DNA from: Cloacimonetes bacterium UBA5614 | GTDB lineage: Bacteria; Cloacimonadota; Cloacimonadia; Cloacimonadales; Cloacimonadaceae | Length of the DNA: 64,000 nucleotides | Direction: 5' to 3' | Assembly: GCA_002424605.1 (NCBI GenBank) | Contig: DIKQ01000013.1 | Span: forward strand, 248,001 to 312,000 | In this document: positions 18,801-27,350 of the stretch, piece after piece | How the letters are laid out: every line of letters begins with the position of its first letter | How positions within the stretch are numbered: position 1 is the first letter of the stretch | Made by a program: the position numbers and the translations under genes | Notes under the pieces: generated by a model | What the model was told of the DNA's origin: nothing | The model's database searches: none | The model's input: only the letters and a program-made list of their open reading frames with translations

Positions 18801-19897
18801 TATGGATAGTCAGCAGAGAAATCGTCTTCTGGAATGCAGTTGTTGATTAACGAAAAGCATGATTTATCTTTAATATAATTCTTGATTTTCTGGTATTCTG
18901 GATTTGTTAGGATATGATCAAAAGCGTAGCTTGCAACAAAGCAATTAGTTGATGTCGATTCTTTTACCGGATGAGCTTTTCTTTCTGGCTTTACTCTTGA
19001 AATAACCTCAGATGTTAAACTTCTACTGAGAATTGGTGGAACATAACTAACTTCCTCAGGGACAAATTCATCTTCATGAAGAACGAGTTGAGGTTGATTT
19101 ATTTCGAAAATGATCTCATGCCTGGCACAGCCTCTTCTAATAATCAGGGGGTTACAAATACCAGTATATTCTTTACAGTGTTTGCAGGATTCCCTTTTCA
19201 AGCATTTCCGTTCTGACAATAATCTATAGTTGTTCTGATAGGATGTCTTTAATGCTTGCGAGAATTCATTTAATCTGTAATTATACTCTTCAGCTCTAAA
19301 TGGACTAATGCAAAACACGATGTTAAGACCGATTTGAGTTTGAATAAAGTTAGCTATTAGTCTTTTCAGATCAATGCTTTCTACATCTAAAATGTTTGAA
19401 AAAATGTGGAAGTTGGTATCGGATTGGGGCTGAGGGATCATATCAGGAGTAACTTTATCAAGACTACATGTAACTCTTGCGTATGGTATGTTTGGGCAGA
19501 TTAATTGTAGAATTGCCTCAGCCCTGTCCAAAGCCAATTCTGATGCATCAATTAAAGTAATATGATTTATTATAGTTTTAAGAGATTTCTGTTTTAAGAA
19601 CTCAATCAAAGCCAAAGTACCCAAACCCTGACCACACCCCCAGTCAATTATGTTTATCGGTTTCTGAAAATATCCAGGGTTTTTGTAATAAACGATGCCA
19701 AATGAATCGTTCAGCTTTGCTTCATGCATTCTCCAATATCTATATATGTATTCGTTAAGCTGATCATAATCTTCGGCAACAGTTTTCCCATGATCTGTAT
19801 CAGAACCTCGATGATGATGATATGCTGTTTCGATTATCCTATTTATAGATACATCGGGATATCTTGCAAGATCATTGATGAAAAGATCATCACTCAT
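15812..19897 (-). CDS. Methyltransferase-like / RecQ-like helicase fusion protein
   Basis: 1361 residues from the ATG at 19897. The N-terminal third has a SAM-binding motif I (IIDWGCGQGLG, about 83-93) and acidic post-motif (LIDAS), and later a Cys cluster (C-x-x-C-K-x-Y-T-x-I-C) resembling small ribosomal-protein methyltransferases. The C-terminal half is a RecQ-type superfamily 2 helicase: LLPTGGGKS (about 598-606), FIVDEAHCVSEWGHDFRP, GLTATAS, KAFGMGFNKPNVRF and QETGRIGRDR. The tail beyond the helicase is alpha-helical. It starts right after the DUF1848 gene (12 bp). Its role is presumably sensing or processing foreign DNA; the fusion is not one I can name. Confidence 0.88.
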   Translation of the reverse strand: MSDDLFINDLARYPDVSINRIIETAYHHHRGSDTDHGKTVAEDYDQLNEYIYRYWRMHEAKLNDSFGIVYYKNPGYFQKPINIIDWGCGQGLGTLALIEFLKQKSLKTIINHITLIDASELALDRAEAILQLICPNIPYARVTCSLDKVTPDMIPQPQSDTNFHIFSNILDVESIDLKRLIANFIQTQIGLNIVFCISPFRAEEYNYRLNEFSQALKTSYQNNYRLLSERKCLKRESCKHCKEYTGICNPLIIRRGCARHEIIFEINQPQLVLHEDEFVPEEVSYVPPILSRSLTSEVISRVKPERKAHPVKESTSTNCFVASYAFDHILTNPEYQKIKNYIKDKSCFSLINNCIPEDDFSADYPYYAVLANLIIRGTPTIMPIDLMDSIRKKNTWIEKEIAQDGSIKFTVNEKWGHDYQILDDSHKSLIDNSIIIAWLQLTILLYLMHSKKRWIELNVHISGIVPNVCQYAISNLNKMLTNIAVLSSHHGLTRIIYSKHEIDGKDKTLNIILNSETANNSILKKPHTCMIQKCDHSLSQKRFFSGKLIDYKLSAGINPDQNKALRYFLQSIFRKRDFLQGQLDIIKHSLSLNSIIGLLPTGGGKSLTYQISVLLQPGFALIIEPIRSLMKDQYDELDLLSIDSIYINSDCNAKEREENMFRIKEGQSLFSFVSPERMQIQEFRNSLMDMSTFDNFFSYFIVDEAHCVSEWGHDFRPSYLRLAYNANKYCQTFDSKDITVIGLTATASFDVLTDVQRELELSPDHPIEIVKSDTLKRDEIVYKFVPIKLKSATTGTNARNIGKDLKIQKRVELVNLLNNKLEKDLIYTDEKIPKEYQIGSVSKDRYKISNENAIIVFCPHKTDLLGVSQKPGKNEGIFEYLQHELASNKRFKLGFYRGSDQELQQDQDKMSEFQQQFKSNKINLMIATKAFGMGFNKPNVRFSIHLNYPGSIEGFAQETGRIGRDRNLALAYLLFSDYIVDGNSLDIEVPNFLHETNFLGQIVEIECSKKIMRDYKNKDGLSIFNYFADQSNNRIFSIDIDSSSFNNITVDGKYIPINSLSLSMIIYRLALIGIIDDYTIKYRNDKGNLKTVFTLFIEHKQRDSIKITLKNYLQRYFTETEADKRILDFFQKFNDRPNRSNLVEYYVHFEYEYIHKKRKRAIQDMDFACRYGHEKQSEDLLSEQFREYIDAYFSSKYFRPEYSVDGKNASLTDMTESGKIRSLEIVDNFINIVNRDDSGTLYQNCKELRGACIRLLNDSPDNYALHLLNAYSNIILSKAKKLELEQGFKDLRSGLSLFVESCDDMMDYNALSLVFDKFIEALKEKKDGIEDEFTSFTGYSIDDYKLMLFMQNATFELTKMI

Positions 19898-19909
19898 TGA
19901 TAACACCAA

Positions 19910-20953
19910 TTATAATAATGTCTCTGATTCTTGGGATGTTTTCCGATAGTTGTTGGTAGCAGTCTCATGGTTAGTATTAGCATAACAATATATACATCCA
20001 TGCGGACATGTATCGTATTGACCAATGTCCTTACTTTTTATGCAACCACAAGCTTTTCTTTGTCCTTTATCTATTAGCTTTTCGTAAGAATAATTTACTG
20101 GAAGAAAATCTGCTTCTATTTGCTCCTCATCTATGCCTATGAGTCTCATCAAATCCGGATCATCTCTAAAGAGTTTTACTATCAGCCTATCATCGATACA
20201 GCGATTATGCTCAATGCCATATTTATCCAAATCCACTGATTCTGCACATGTCCCTAGCTGAAACTCCCACATCTTGTTTAACTCTGCAATGCCTCTTGCT
20301 ATATAATCAATGGTTGCTTTATCTAGTTCAACAACTTCAGATTGCATTTTACCTAAATTAGCTTTCACTTTCTTATAACAATTTATATCGATAAAGCTGA
20401 AGACCATCCTTTCAGTATAGCCCTTCAACGAATCACCAATATCCTTAATTCTTTTAAGAAGATCATCCGGAGGCAGCGATTCACACACAATAATAGGATC
20501 AAATCGCCATATAACTTTATCTTTGCCAATCTTATCTGACAAAGCTATAAACGTATCTATTCTGTCTTCAATAGGGGGTAGATTGGGCTCAAATCTTTCT
20601 GCCTGGTAATCATTAAGAGTATATTGAAAATAATAATGATAACCATTTTCATCAAAGAAACTGAGTTTGTTTAGCATAGGCTGTGGGTTTTTCGACCAAA
20701 AGACAAATAATTTAGACTTGGCAAATGAAACATAAGAAAAACTACCATTAAAGGGGTTCTTCCACTTTAGGTATCCTCTTTTAATTCTATTAATCAGCCA
20801 ATCTGAATAGAATGCAGGGATATCTGTTGATCTGGAAGCTGATATAATTATTGGTTCAGAGGCAATTTGTTTATTACCAAAGTCATCAATTATATAAGAC
20901 TTATCAGAAAAGCTTTTTGCAATAAGCACATCATCAACGCTATCTATACTCAT
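19910..20953 (-). CDS. DUF1848 iron-sulfur / radical SAM-like protein
   Basis: 347 residues. The opening IISASRSTDIPAFYSDWLIN, the FVFWSKNPQPML segment, VIWRFDPI and a C-terminal cysteine cluster (KACGCIKSKDIGQYDTCPHG, then CIYCYAN) match DUF1848, a family related to spore-photoproduct-lyase-like radical SAM enzymes. The Cys residues probably hold an Fe-S cluster. The substrate is unknown; nucleic acid is likely given its neighbours. GGAG lies a few bases before the ATG. It is directly upstream of the helicase fusion, 12 bp apart, so the two are surely co-transcribed. Confidence 0.85.
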   Translation of the reverse strand: MSIDSVDDVLIAKSFSDKSYIIDDFGNKQIASEPIIISASRSTDIPAFYSDWLINRIKRGYLKWKNPFNGSFSYVSFAKSKLFVFWSKNPQPMLNKLSFFDENGYHYYFQYTLNDYQAERFEPNLPPIEDRIDTFIALSDKIGKDKVIWRFDPIIVCESLPPDDLLKRIKDIGDSLKGYTERMVFSFIDINCYKKVKANLGKMQSEVVELDKATIDYIARGIAELNKMWEFQLGTCAESVDLDKYGIEHNRCIDDRLIVKLFRDDPDLMRLIGIDEEQIEADFLPVNYSYEKLIDKGQRKACGCIKSKDIGQYDTCPHGCIYCYANTNHETATNNYRKTSQESETLL

Positions 20954-21040
20954 GCAAACTCCAGGATTTTAGAAATAGATCAATGCATTGTTGCTCATGT
21001 TTACTTTCAAATTCATTCATGAATGCTCCATACATTTATG

Positions 21041-22654
21041 TTATTTTACCTGTGTTATATTTTCCTCTGTGAACTTTAAGTACCAGGGAGTGAGTTTTCT
21101 ATCATATTGTGAAAAAGCATTTTTAACATTCCTTTCGTGTGGGCTTTTATTTTGGATATCTATTAATATGGAAAAAGCCTCAACAAGTGAAGTTTTAGTT
21201 TGATATGAATACTCTATTAAGTCTTCGATTCCATGAATATCAAGAAATAACACCCTATCTGAACGATTAATAATTACAGATTTCTTTACTCGATCGATTA
21301 ACATAGCATCAAAGAAGAATCCCAAATCACCACATACTACTACTAATATTGAATTCTCTGTATCGCATTTTTCTATATCAGTTCTATATTGCTTATAATC
21401 TCCTTCCCCTTTATATATTCTTTTAACTTTTTTGTCCAGTTTCTCAACCAATTCGAGTAGCTCATTTAACTTGTTTTCCCACAACATTGGATCATTTCTG
21501 GAAGGCAATGGTATTGATGCAGATTTTACTTCTATAAATATACCCGTCTGTGATACTGGGTCAATTATGGATATATCAGGGCCTAATTCACTTTTAGTGA
21601 AGTTGCTTTCCGATATAATTAGTGTGCTTGAGTGTTTTGTTATCATATAGTCAAAAACATATTTTTCATAACATAAACCCATATTTGTATAAATCTGCTT
21701 TGCAATCTCGCTTTCCTGATTTGCTATAAAAATCGATGGTAGCTTTCTAATATACTGAATGAGTTCCCAAAGCGACGGGATAATGAACATGTTTGGAGCC
21801 ACATTTACTAGTGGTTGTATCCTGAATGGGTGCCAATCAGACACCATGATACTAGAAGTTATGCCTCTGATGAGGCTTCGGACGTCCCTTAATGGAACTG
21901 AAATCGACTCACAAAATCTGCTAAAAGCATTAAATGTTACTACTGGGATATCTTCATTATATATGTTGATTGTGCATAAGTCCCCTTGCTCCAATAGAGT
22001 GTGAAATTTTTCCAATACTGCTTGAGGTAAAATTCTCTCAGGAGTTTTTTCTAATTCATCATAGATCGTCTTATATCTACTCTCACAGTGCATCACCAAG
22101 GCCAAGATGAGTGGATAGATCTCAGTGATAAGTATCCCATACTCATTTTTAAACATAGCGAAAACATCTACCCACCTATCTCTTTTTAATTCGTATTTAG
22201 TAGGTATTGTATCAAAGAGAAGAATAGAACGACCGATTTCTCTGGAAAAATCTGCTTCCTGATAATAGGATTGAGTGTTAGCAACAGATGCCAGCATTTG
22301 ATTAAATGTGTCTGGCGCATCTTCACTGTAAACAAGAGTGTCTATTTCTTTTAATCTGTTGTATATGTCTATAAAGTCATTTATTTGGAAGTATCCACGT
22401 TTTGTACTGTTTGAATTAGAAAGCAAAATCGCCTTGCAGAGCTTCTTAATAAAAACTGGGTCAAAATATCTCCATAAGTTAATGGATTCTTTTTTATGTA
22501 TCCAGTTAAGAAATGACAGAATTGATATAAAACTACAGAACTGAAGTAAATAATCCAGATTATATTTACCAAGTGAAACAGCGACATCTCGAAGTTTTGA
22601 ATTTGCTTCTATGATTTTCGGATTCTGCTTCAATTGAAAGTCTTTTATTTTCAT
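21041..22654 (-). CDS. Protein with PD-(D/E)XK nuclease-like domain
   Basis: 537 residues. The N-terminal two thirds are helical and unrecognised. From about 325 a restriction-endonuclease-like fold is suggested by YEKYVFDYM, then GPD360ISIID and GIFIE375VK377SA, giving the D...ExK catalytic pattern. It is 87 bp upstream of the DUF1848 gene on the same strand. No good Shine-Dalgarno is seen. It is likely a nuclease of the same system. A role in DNA cleavage is inference from the motif. Confidence 0.68.
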   Translation of the reverse strand: MKIKDFQLKQNPKIIEANSKLRDVAVSLGKYNLDYLLQFCSFISILSFLNWIHKKESINLWRYFDPVFIKKLCKAILLSNSNSTKRGYFQINDFIDIYNRLKEIDTLVYSEDAPDTFNQMLASVANTQSYYQEADFSREIGRSILLFDTIPTKYELKRDRWVDVFAMFKNEYGILITEIYPLILALVMHCESRYKTIYDELEKTPERILPQAVLEKFHTLLEQGDLCTINIYNEDIPVVTFNAFSRFCESISVPLRDVRSLIRGITSSIMVSDWHPFRIQPLVNVAPNMFIIPSLWELIQYIRKLPSIFIANQESEIAKQIYTNMGLCYEKYVFDYMITKHSSTLIISESNFTKSELGPDISIIDPVSQTGIFIEVKSASIPLPSRNDPMLWENKLNELLELVEKLDKKVKRIYKGEGDYKQYRTDIEKCDTENSILVVVCGDLGFFFDAMLIDRVKKSVIINRSDRVLFLDIHGIEDLIEYSYQTKTSLVEAFSILIDIQNKSPHERNVKNAFSQYDRKLTPWYLKFTEENITQVK

Positions 22655-22734
22655 TTTGTTCTATCTAACTATCTCAAGATTAGTTAAGATGACGTTGAAC
22701 ATCAATAACATGATTAATTCTCTATTATTGTTCA

Positions 22735-23106
22735 TCATTCTGAAAAAGTGATTTTTAACCTAGTTAATATATTATAAAATGTCTTATCGATAATTGCACC
22801 GATCCACAGCCCTTCACAGAAACGGTCTTGCCTGATAAAGTAGGTAAAGATTGCGATGAGTAGATCAAGATCAGCGGTCGGTACTAGAGTCCTGATATCC
22901 TGATTTGCTTTTAGATAGGGGTCCAAGTGCTCAAGGTATTTGGTGTTTAAGATGTCAGAATCGTAGACATCCTTGATAAAGCTATTAAACTGGAGTTCAT
23001 ATTCTGTATAGGGAGAGCCACTTGGAGGGAATACCCAACCTCCTGCTTTGTCATCAGCGTGTTCGAAGTAGTCTATGTAACTAAGTAATTTGTCATACTT
23101 TCCCAT
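22735..23106 (-). CDS. DUF6508-like small protein
   Basis: 123 residues. The start MGKYDKLLSYIDYFE, the internal PYTEYELQFNSFIKDVYDS block and the end RQDRFCEGLWIGAIIDK resemble DUF6508 proteins, which are of unknown function. AGGAA precedes the ATG. It is the first gene of the minus-strand group and faces the restriction operon across 222 bp, which must hold both promoters. Confidence 0.65.
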   Translation of the reverse strand: MGKYDKLLSYIDYFEHADDKAGGWVFPPSGSPYTEYELQFNSFIKDVYDSDILNTKYLEHLDPYLKANQDIRTLVPTADLDLLIAIFTYFIRQDRFCEGLWIGAIIDKTFYNILTRLKITFSE

Positions 23107-23328
23107 AATTCCTACATAAATAATCTTGTTTATTGTGTCAATGCTGTTCTGAATTGAACAAATTCAGATTCTCTTACTAGCCTAATCGGACTGAAGCGGT
23201 ATAGATCGGAAATAAACCATTGACAACTTCAGCACATTTTGTGATGTATAAAATCAAGTTGGGAGAAATATCCAAATCAAATTTTGTTTCTACGTAACAT
23301 ATTACAAACAGGGGAGTAAGGAGAGACG

Positions 23329-23541
23329 ATGAACCACCTGGAAGACCGCTGGTTGTCAGTTAAAGAGATATGTGAGTATCTGGGAGTCAGCAGCGATACA
23401 GTTTATCGATGGATTGAGTTCCATAAAATGCCCACACATAAGATGGGACGGCTCTGGAAATTCAAGAAAGATGAAATTGATGAGTGGGTCAAAGCCGGTG
23501 AGGCTTCTCTGCAAGCTATTAAGAGCAAAAAACACACATAA
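23329..23541 (+). CDS. Small HTH (excisionase/MerR-type) DNA-binding protein
   Basis: 70 residues forming one winged-helix DNA-binding domain: WLSVKEICEYLGVSSDTVYR, then WIEFHKMPTHKMGRLWKFKK. Such HTH_17 proteins often precede type I restriction operons and may regulate them. AAGGAGAG sits 7 bp before the ATG. A TTGACA (23220) and TATAAA (23247) lie upstream but are too far apart (21 bp) for a confident promoter. It is 76 bp before hsdM. Confidence 0.85.
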   Translation: MNHLEDRWLSVKEICEYLGVSSDTVYRWIEFHKMPTHKMGRLWKFKKDEIDEWVKAGEASLQAIKSKKHT

Positions 23542-23617
23542 TTAATAATGACTAATTCATGATAATAGAATCTATAAACAAAAGTATAAATCTAAGTGAC
23601 TAAAAACTGGAGTTTTA

Positions 23618-26155
23618 ATGGCTCATAAACTTTCTCTGTCCTGGTTAGAACACTTCTTAGAAGAAGCATGCGAGTCTCTACGTGGCAATATGGATGCATC
23701 GGAATTCAAAGAATATGTAATCGCCATGCTCTTTCTAAAAAGGGTAAACGACCTGTTTAACATTGAACGTAAAAATAGAATGCAGATGCTTGTAAACAAA
23801 GGCGTAAGCGGAGATGCTCTGGAAGCCGGACTGGAAAGTGAAAAAGGATACAACTTCTTTGTGCCCAAACGTGCCCGATGGGAGGAAATCCGACATCTAA
23901 AGAAAGAAATCGGAGATGCGCTTAAAAAGGCGTTTGAAGAGCTGGAAGACAGTAATATCGGAACTTTGGAAGGAGTGCTAAAGCCGATAGACTTCAACAA
24001 GACTTTTGGCAAGAACAACAAGCGGATAACCGATAAAGACCTGGTTGAACTGATAGCTCATTTTGATAAGGTAGTCCTCACTGATGATAATCTGGAGTTT
24101 CCCGACTTGCTTGGCTCTGCTTATGAGTACTTAATCAAGTACTTTGCAGACAGTGCCGGTAAAAAGGGTGGAGAATTTTACACTCCCCGTACTGTGGTTA
24201 AGCTTTTAGTTAATATCCTCGATCCACCTCAGAATGCTGAAATCTGCGACCCGGCGGTGGGCTCAGGTGGCATGCTGATTGAATCATACAATTACGTAGA
24301 AAGCAAGTACGGAACAGCCAGAAACTTGACTCTTTACGGTCAAGAGAAGAACGGTACGACCTGGGGCTTATGCAAGCTCAATATGCTATTTCATAACATC
24401 CTGGATGCTCAGATTGAAAATGGCGATACCCTGATGGAACCTAAGCATGTGGAAGGTGGAGAGCTGAAGCACTTTGACATAGTTATAGCCAATCCTCCCT
24501 TCTCACAAAACTACTCTCAAGATGACATGAAGTTCAAGAGCCGATACAGGTTCTGGATGCCAGTTAAAGGCAAGGCTGACTTTATGTTTGTGCAGCATAT
24601 GTTCAGCACTTTAAAGTCCACAGGACGCCTGGCTGTCATTATGCCGCACGGTGTTCTGTTCAGAGGTGGAGAAGAGCGCAAAATGCGGGAATGGTTAATC
24701 AAAGATGGTTTTCTGGAGGCGATAATCGGATTACCTCCAGCCCTATTCTACGGAACAGGTATCCCTGCTTGTATTTTGATTATCAATCGAACCGGAGCAA
24801 ATACACGTAAAGAAGTGCTCTTTATCAATGCCGATGCCGAGTACAAGGTCGGTAAGGTCCAAAACATCCTGCGCCCGGAAGATATCGAAAAAATGACCTA
24901 TATCTACAAAACTAAGCGCACTCTGGATAGCTATAGCCGCATGGTATCCCATGAGGAACTGGAGAAGGAGGAATATAACTGCAATATTCGCCGTTACGTA
25001 GATAACAGTCCCCCTGCTGAACCGCATGACGTTAAAGCTCATTTACAGGGTGGTATTCCTACTGAGGAAGTGGAGTCATTAACGGGGTTTTGGAATAACT
25101 ACCAAGGGATAAGAGATAAGCTATTTATAACAGATAGAGATAAATACCTCAAGTATGCTGATATAATTACCAATAAAGAAGAGATAAAGAACTTCTTAGA
25201 TAACAGTCCAGAGATCAAAACCAAGCATGATGCTTATACTGAGAGTTTGAAAACATGGTGGAAGGAAAATCTGCCGAAGCTGGAAGCTTTGCCCACTAAT
25301 AAAAACGTTTATGACCTATATCATGACTTTTCTGCTACCATCACTTCCAATGTCAGTGCCTTAGGGATACTGGATGAGTTCAAGAGTAGAGGTGCTTTTG
25401 CAGGATATTGGAACACGCTATTTACGGATTTACGTAGTGTTTCCGCCAGTGGTTGGAATGCTGAACTGATTCCAGATGAAGAAATATTGCAGAGCCAATT
25501 CCCCGATGTAATCAAAGAGTTGCAGGAAAAGGAAACACGCAGAGATGAATTGGAAGCCCTCTTTTCTGAAGTGACTGAACTGGAAGATAATGCCTGGAAT
25601 GAGGATGACTATGATATCTTCCCCAAAGACGAACTGAATGCAGTTAAGAACAATATTAAAAGCTTCGGATCTGAATTAAAAGAGATAACCAAAGACATCA
25701 AAAACAAGAACAAACAGATAAAAGCACTCAAGAAATCAGGCGAACCATATAGTTATCTAGAGAGTGAAATACAGAATTTGGAGACTCAAGGACAAGGTCT
25801 TACTACCAAGATACAAGAACAGGATAAACGGATTGTCAAACAAATGGAGTTCGAGAAAGAACTGAAAGACTGCCGCAAGATAATCAAAGAGATAAAAGAC
25901 AGAAAAGAGCTACTGGTCGAGCAGGCAAGAAGCAAGATAAGCGAAGCAGAAGCCAAAGACCTAATTCTGGCAAGATGGGAGCGAACCCTTTACTCCACAG
26001 TAAATGAATATTTGTCTCAGTACAGCAGGCAATTCAGAAGCTCTTTAGAGAACCTTTGGGATAAATATGACCAGCCGCTTAATAACATACTAAAAGAAAG
26101 AGATGAAGCTGCCAATGAATTAGATGGATATCTTAGGGAACTAGGATATGTATAA
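23618..26155 (+). CDS. hsdM: Type I restriction-modification system, methyltransferase subunit HsdM
   Basis: 845 residues, longer than the usual 500 or so. HsdM_N helical domain at about 5-150; N6-adenine methyltransferase core at about 160-470, with FYTPRTVVKLLV, SAM motif DPAVGSGGM (211-219) and catalytic NPPF (292-295). The extra C-terminal 300 residues are mostly charged coiled coil (about 620-800). Methylates adenine in the target chosen by HsdS, and is also part of the restriction complex. It overlaps hsdS by 8 bp, indicating translational coupling. Confidence 0.95.
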   Translation: MAHKLSLSWLEHFLEEACESLRGNMDASEFKEYVIAMLFLKRVNDLFNIERKNRMQMLVNKGVSGDALEAGLESEKGYNFFVPKRARWEEIRHLKKEIGDALKKAFEELEDSNIGTLEGVLKPIDFNKTFGKNNKRITDKDLVELIAHFDKVVLTDDNLEFPDLLGSAYEYLIKYFADSAGKKGGEFYTPRTVVKLLVNILDPPQNAEICDPAVGSGGMLIESYNYVESKYGTARNLTLYGQEKNGTTWGLCKLNMLFHNILDAQIENGDTLMEPKHVEGGELKHFDIVIANPPFSQNYSQDDMKFKSRYRFWMPVKGKADFMFVQHMFSTLKSTGRLAVIMPHGVLFRGGEERKMREWLIKDGFLEAIIGLPPALFYGTGIPACILIINRTGANTRKEVLFINADAEYKVGKVQNILRPEDIEKMTYIYKTKRTLDSYSRMVSHEELEKEEYNCNIRRYVDNSPPAEPHDVKAHLQGGIPTEEVESLTGFWNNYQGIRDKLFITDRDKYLKYADIITNKEEIKNFLDNSPEIKTKHDAYTESLKTWWKENLPKLEALPTNKNVYDLYHDFSATITSNVSALGILDEFKSRGAFAGYWNTLFTDLRSVSASGWNAELIPDEEILQSQFPDVIKELQEKETRRDELEALFSEVTELEDNAWNEDDYDIFPKDELNAVKNNIKSFGSELKEITKDIKNKNKQIKALKKSGEPYSYLESEIQNLETQGQGLTTKIQEQDKRIVKQMEFEKELKDCRKIIKEIKDRKELLVEQARSKISEAEAKDLILARWERTLYSTVNEYLSQYSRQFRSSLENLWDKYDQPLNNILKERDEAANELDGYLRELGYV

Positions 26156-27350
26156 AGCACTAAGAGAATTGTGCGTTATAGAATATGGAGCAAGTCCTAA
26201 AGCTATTAGGTCTGAAGATATAACTAATATTGGAATTTATGGGACAGGGGGATTAGTAGGCTATTCAAAGCAACCATTATTTTCTGGTCAGATAGTAGTT
26301 GTTGCAAGAAAAGGAACACTTGATAACCCAATATATGTTGAAAAGCCTTGTTGGGTTATAGATACAGCCTATGCTGCTATTACAAAAGAATTTGTGTGTA
26401 CAAAGTGGCTTTATTATCACTTGTTAATGTTTGATCTAAAGAAACTTAATGAATCAACGGGTGTACCAAGCATTAGCAGAGATTATTTATATAAGCAGCG
26501 TCTTTATTATCTAAGTTATCCAGAACAGCAAAAGATAGCCAACATTTTGAGTTGCATCGACAAAGTCATAGAAAAGACTGAAGCAGCAATAGAGAAATAT
26601 AAATCAATAAAAACCGGAATGATGCAAGATCTGTTTACCAGAGGGATAGATATAAAGACCGGGAAACTGAGACCTTCATACAAAGACGCCCCTCAGCTTT
26701 ATAAAAACACAGAATTGGGCTGGATACCGAAAGAGTGGGAAGTTGATATACTTATAAACAATATAGATGAAGTTATAGACAATAGGGGGAAAACTCCAGT
26801 TTGTAGTGACGCAGGTATACCATTATTAGAAATAAAATCTTTGGATAGTAATAAAAGATATCCTGATTATGAAAGCGTCACAAAGTTTGTTTCTGACAAT
26901 GTCTACGACACATGGTTTAGACAATATATACGTGAAAATGACATTTTGATATCAACTGTAGGCTCTCTTAATTTATCTACAATAATGGACAAAAAGAAAG
27001 CTGGTGTAGCTCAAAACATAATAGGCTTAAGAATAAGAAAAAATCAATCACCTGATTATTATTATTATCTAACGAAACATGAAGAATTTATAACACAAAT
27101 AAACAGATTAGTTATGAACGCTGTACAGCCAAGTTTAAAGGTTCCTCATTTATTAGGCATTAAACATATAAAACCATCTTTGGTAGAACAGGAGATAATA
27201 GCAAATAAACTTATGAAGATAGATAGCATAAGTATATATACAAATAACGAGTTAATCAAATATAAAAATATGAAACTTGGACTTATGTCTGCTCTGTTAA
27301 CTGGTAAAGTAAGAGTAAAACTAAATGAAGATATATCGGAGAAAGGTTAA
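26148..27350 (+). CDS. hsdS: Type I restriction-modification system, specificity subunit HsdS
   Basis: 400 residues with the standard two target-recognition domains (about 1-135 and 190-355), each followed by a conserved helical spacer (IEKTEAAIEKYKSIKTGMMQ at about 143-162, and NNELIKYKNMKLGLMSALLT at the C-terminus). These bind two half-sites of a bipartite DNA sequence. The first recognition domain is short compared with the second. The start ATG lies inside the hsdM stop region; the stop TAA overlaps the next start ATG by one base. No inverted repeats for switching were noticed. Confidence 0.93.
   Translation: MYKALRELCVIEYGASPKAIRSEDITNIGIYGTGGLVGYSKQPLFSGQIVVVARKGTLDNPIYVEKPCWVIDTAYAAITKEFVCTKWLYYHLLMFDLKKLNESTGVPSISRDYLYKQRLYYLSYPEQQKIANILSCIDKVIEKTEAAIEKYKSIKTGMMQDLFTRGIDIKTGKLRPSYKDAPQLYKNTELGWIPKEWEVDILINNIDEVIDNRGKTPVCSDAGIPLLEIKSLDSNKRYPDYESVTKFVSDNVYDTWFRQYIRENDILISTVGSLNLSTIMDKKKAGVAQNIIGLRIRKNQSPDYYYYLTKHEEFITQINRLVMNAVQPSLKVPHLLGIKHIKPSLVEQEIIANKLMKIDSISIYTNNELIKYKNMKLGLMSALLTGKVRVKLNEDISEKG

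Noticed and set aside
26148..27350. Phase-variable hsdS inversion
   Set aside because: Only one hsdS gene is present, with no inverted partial copy or recombinase nearby.
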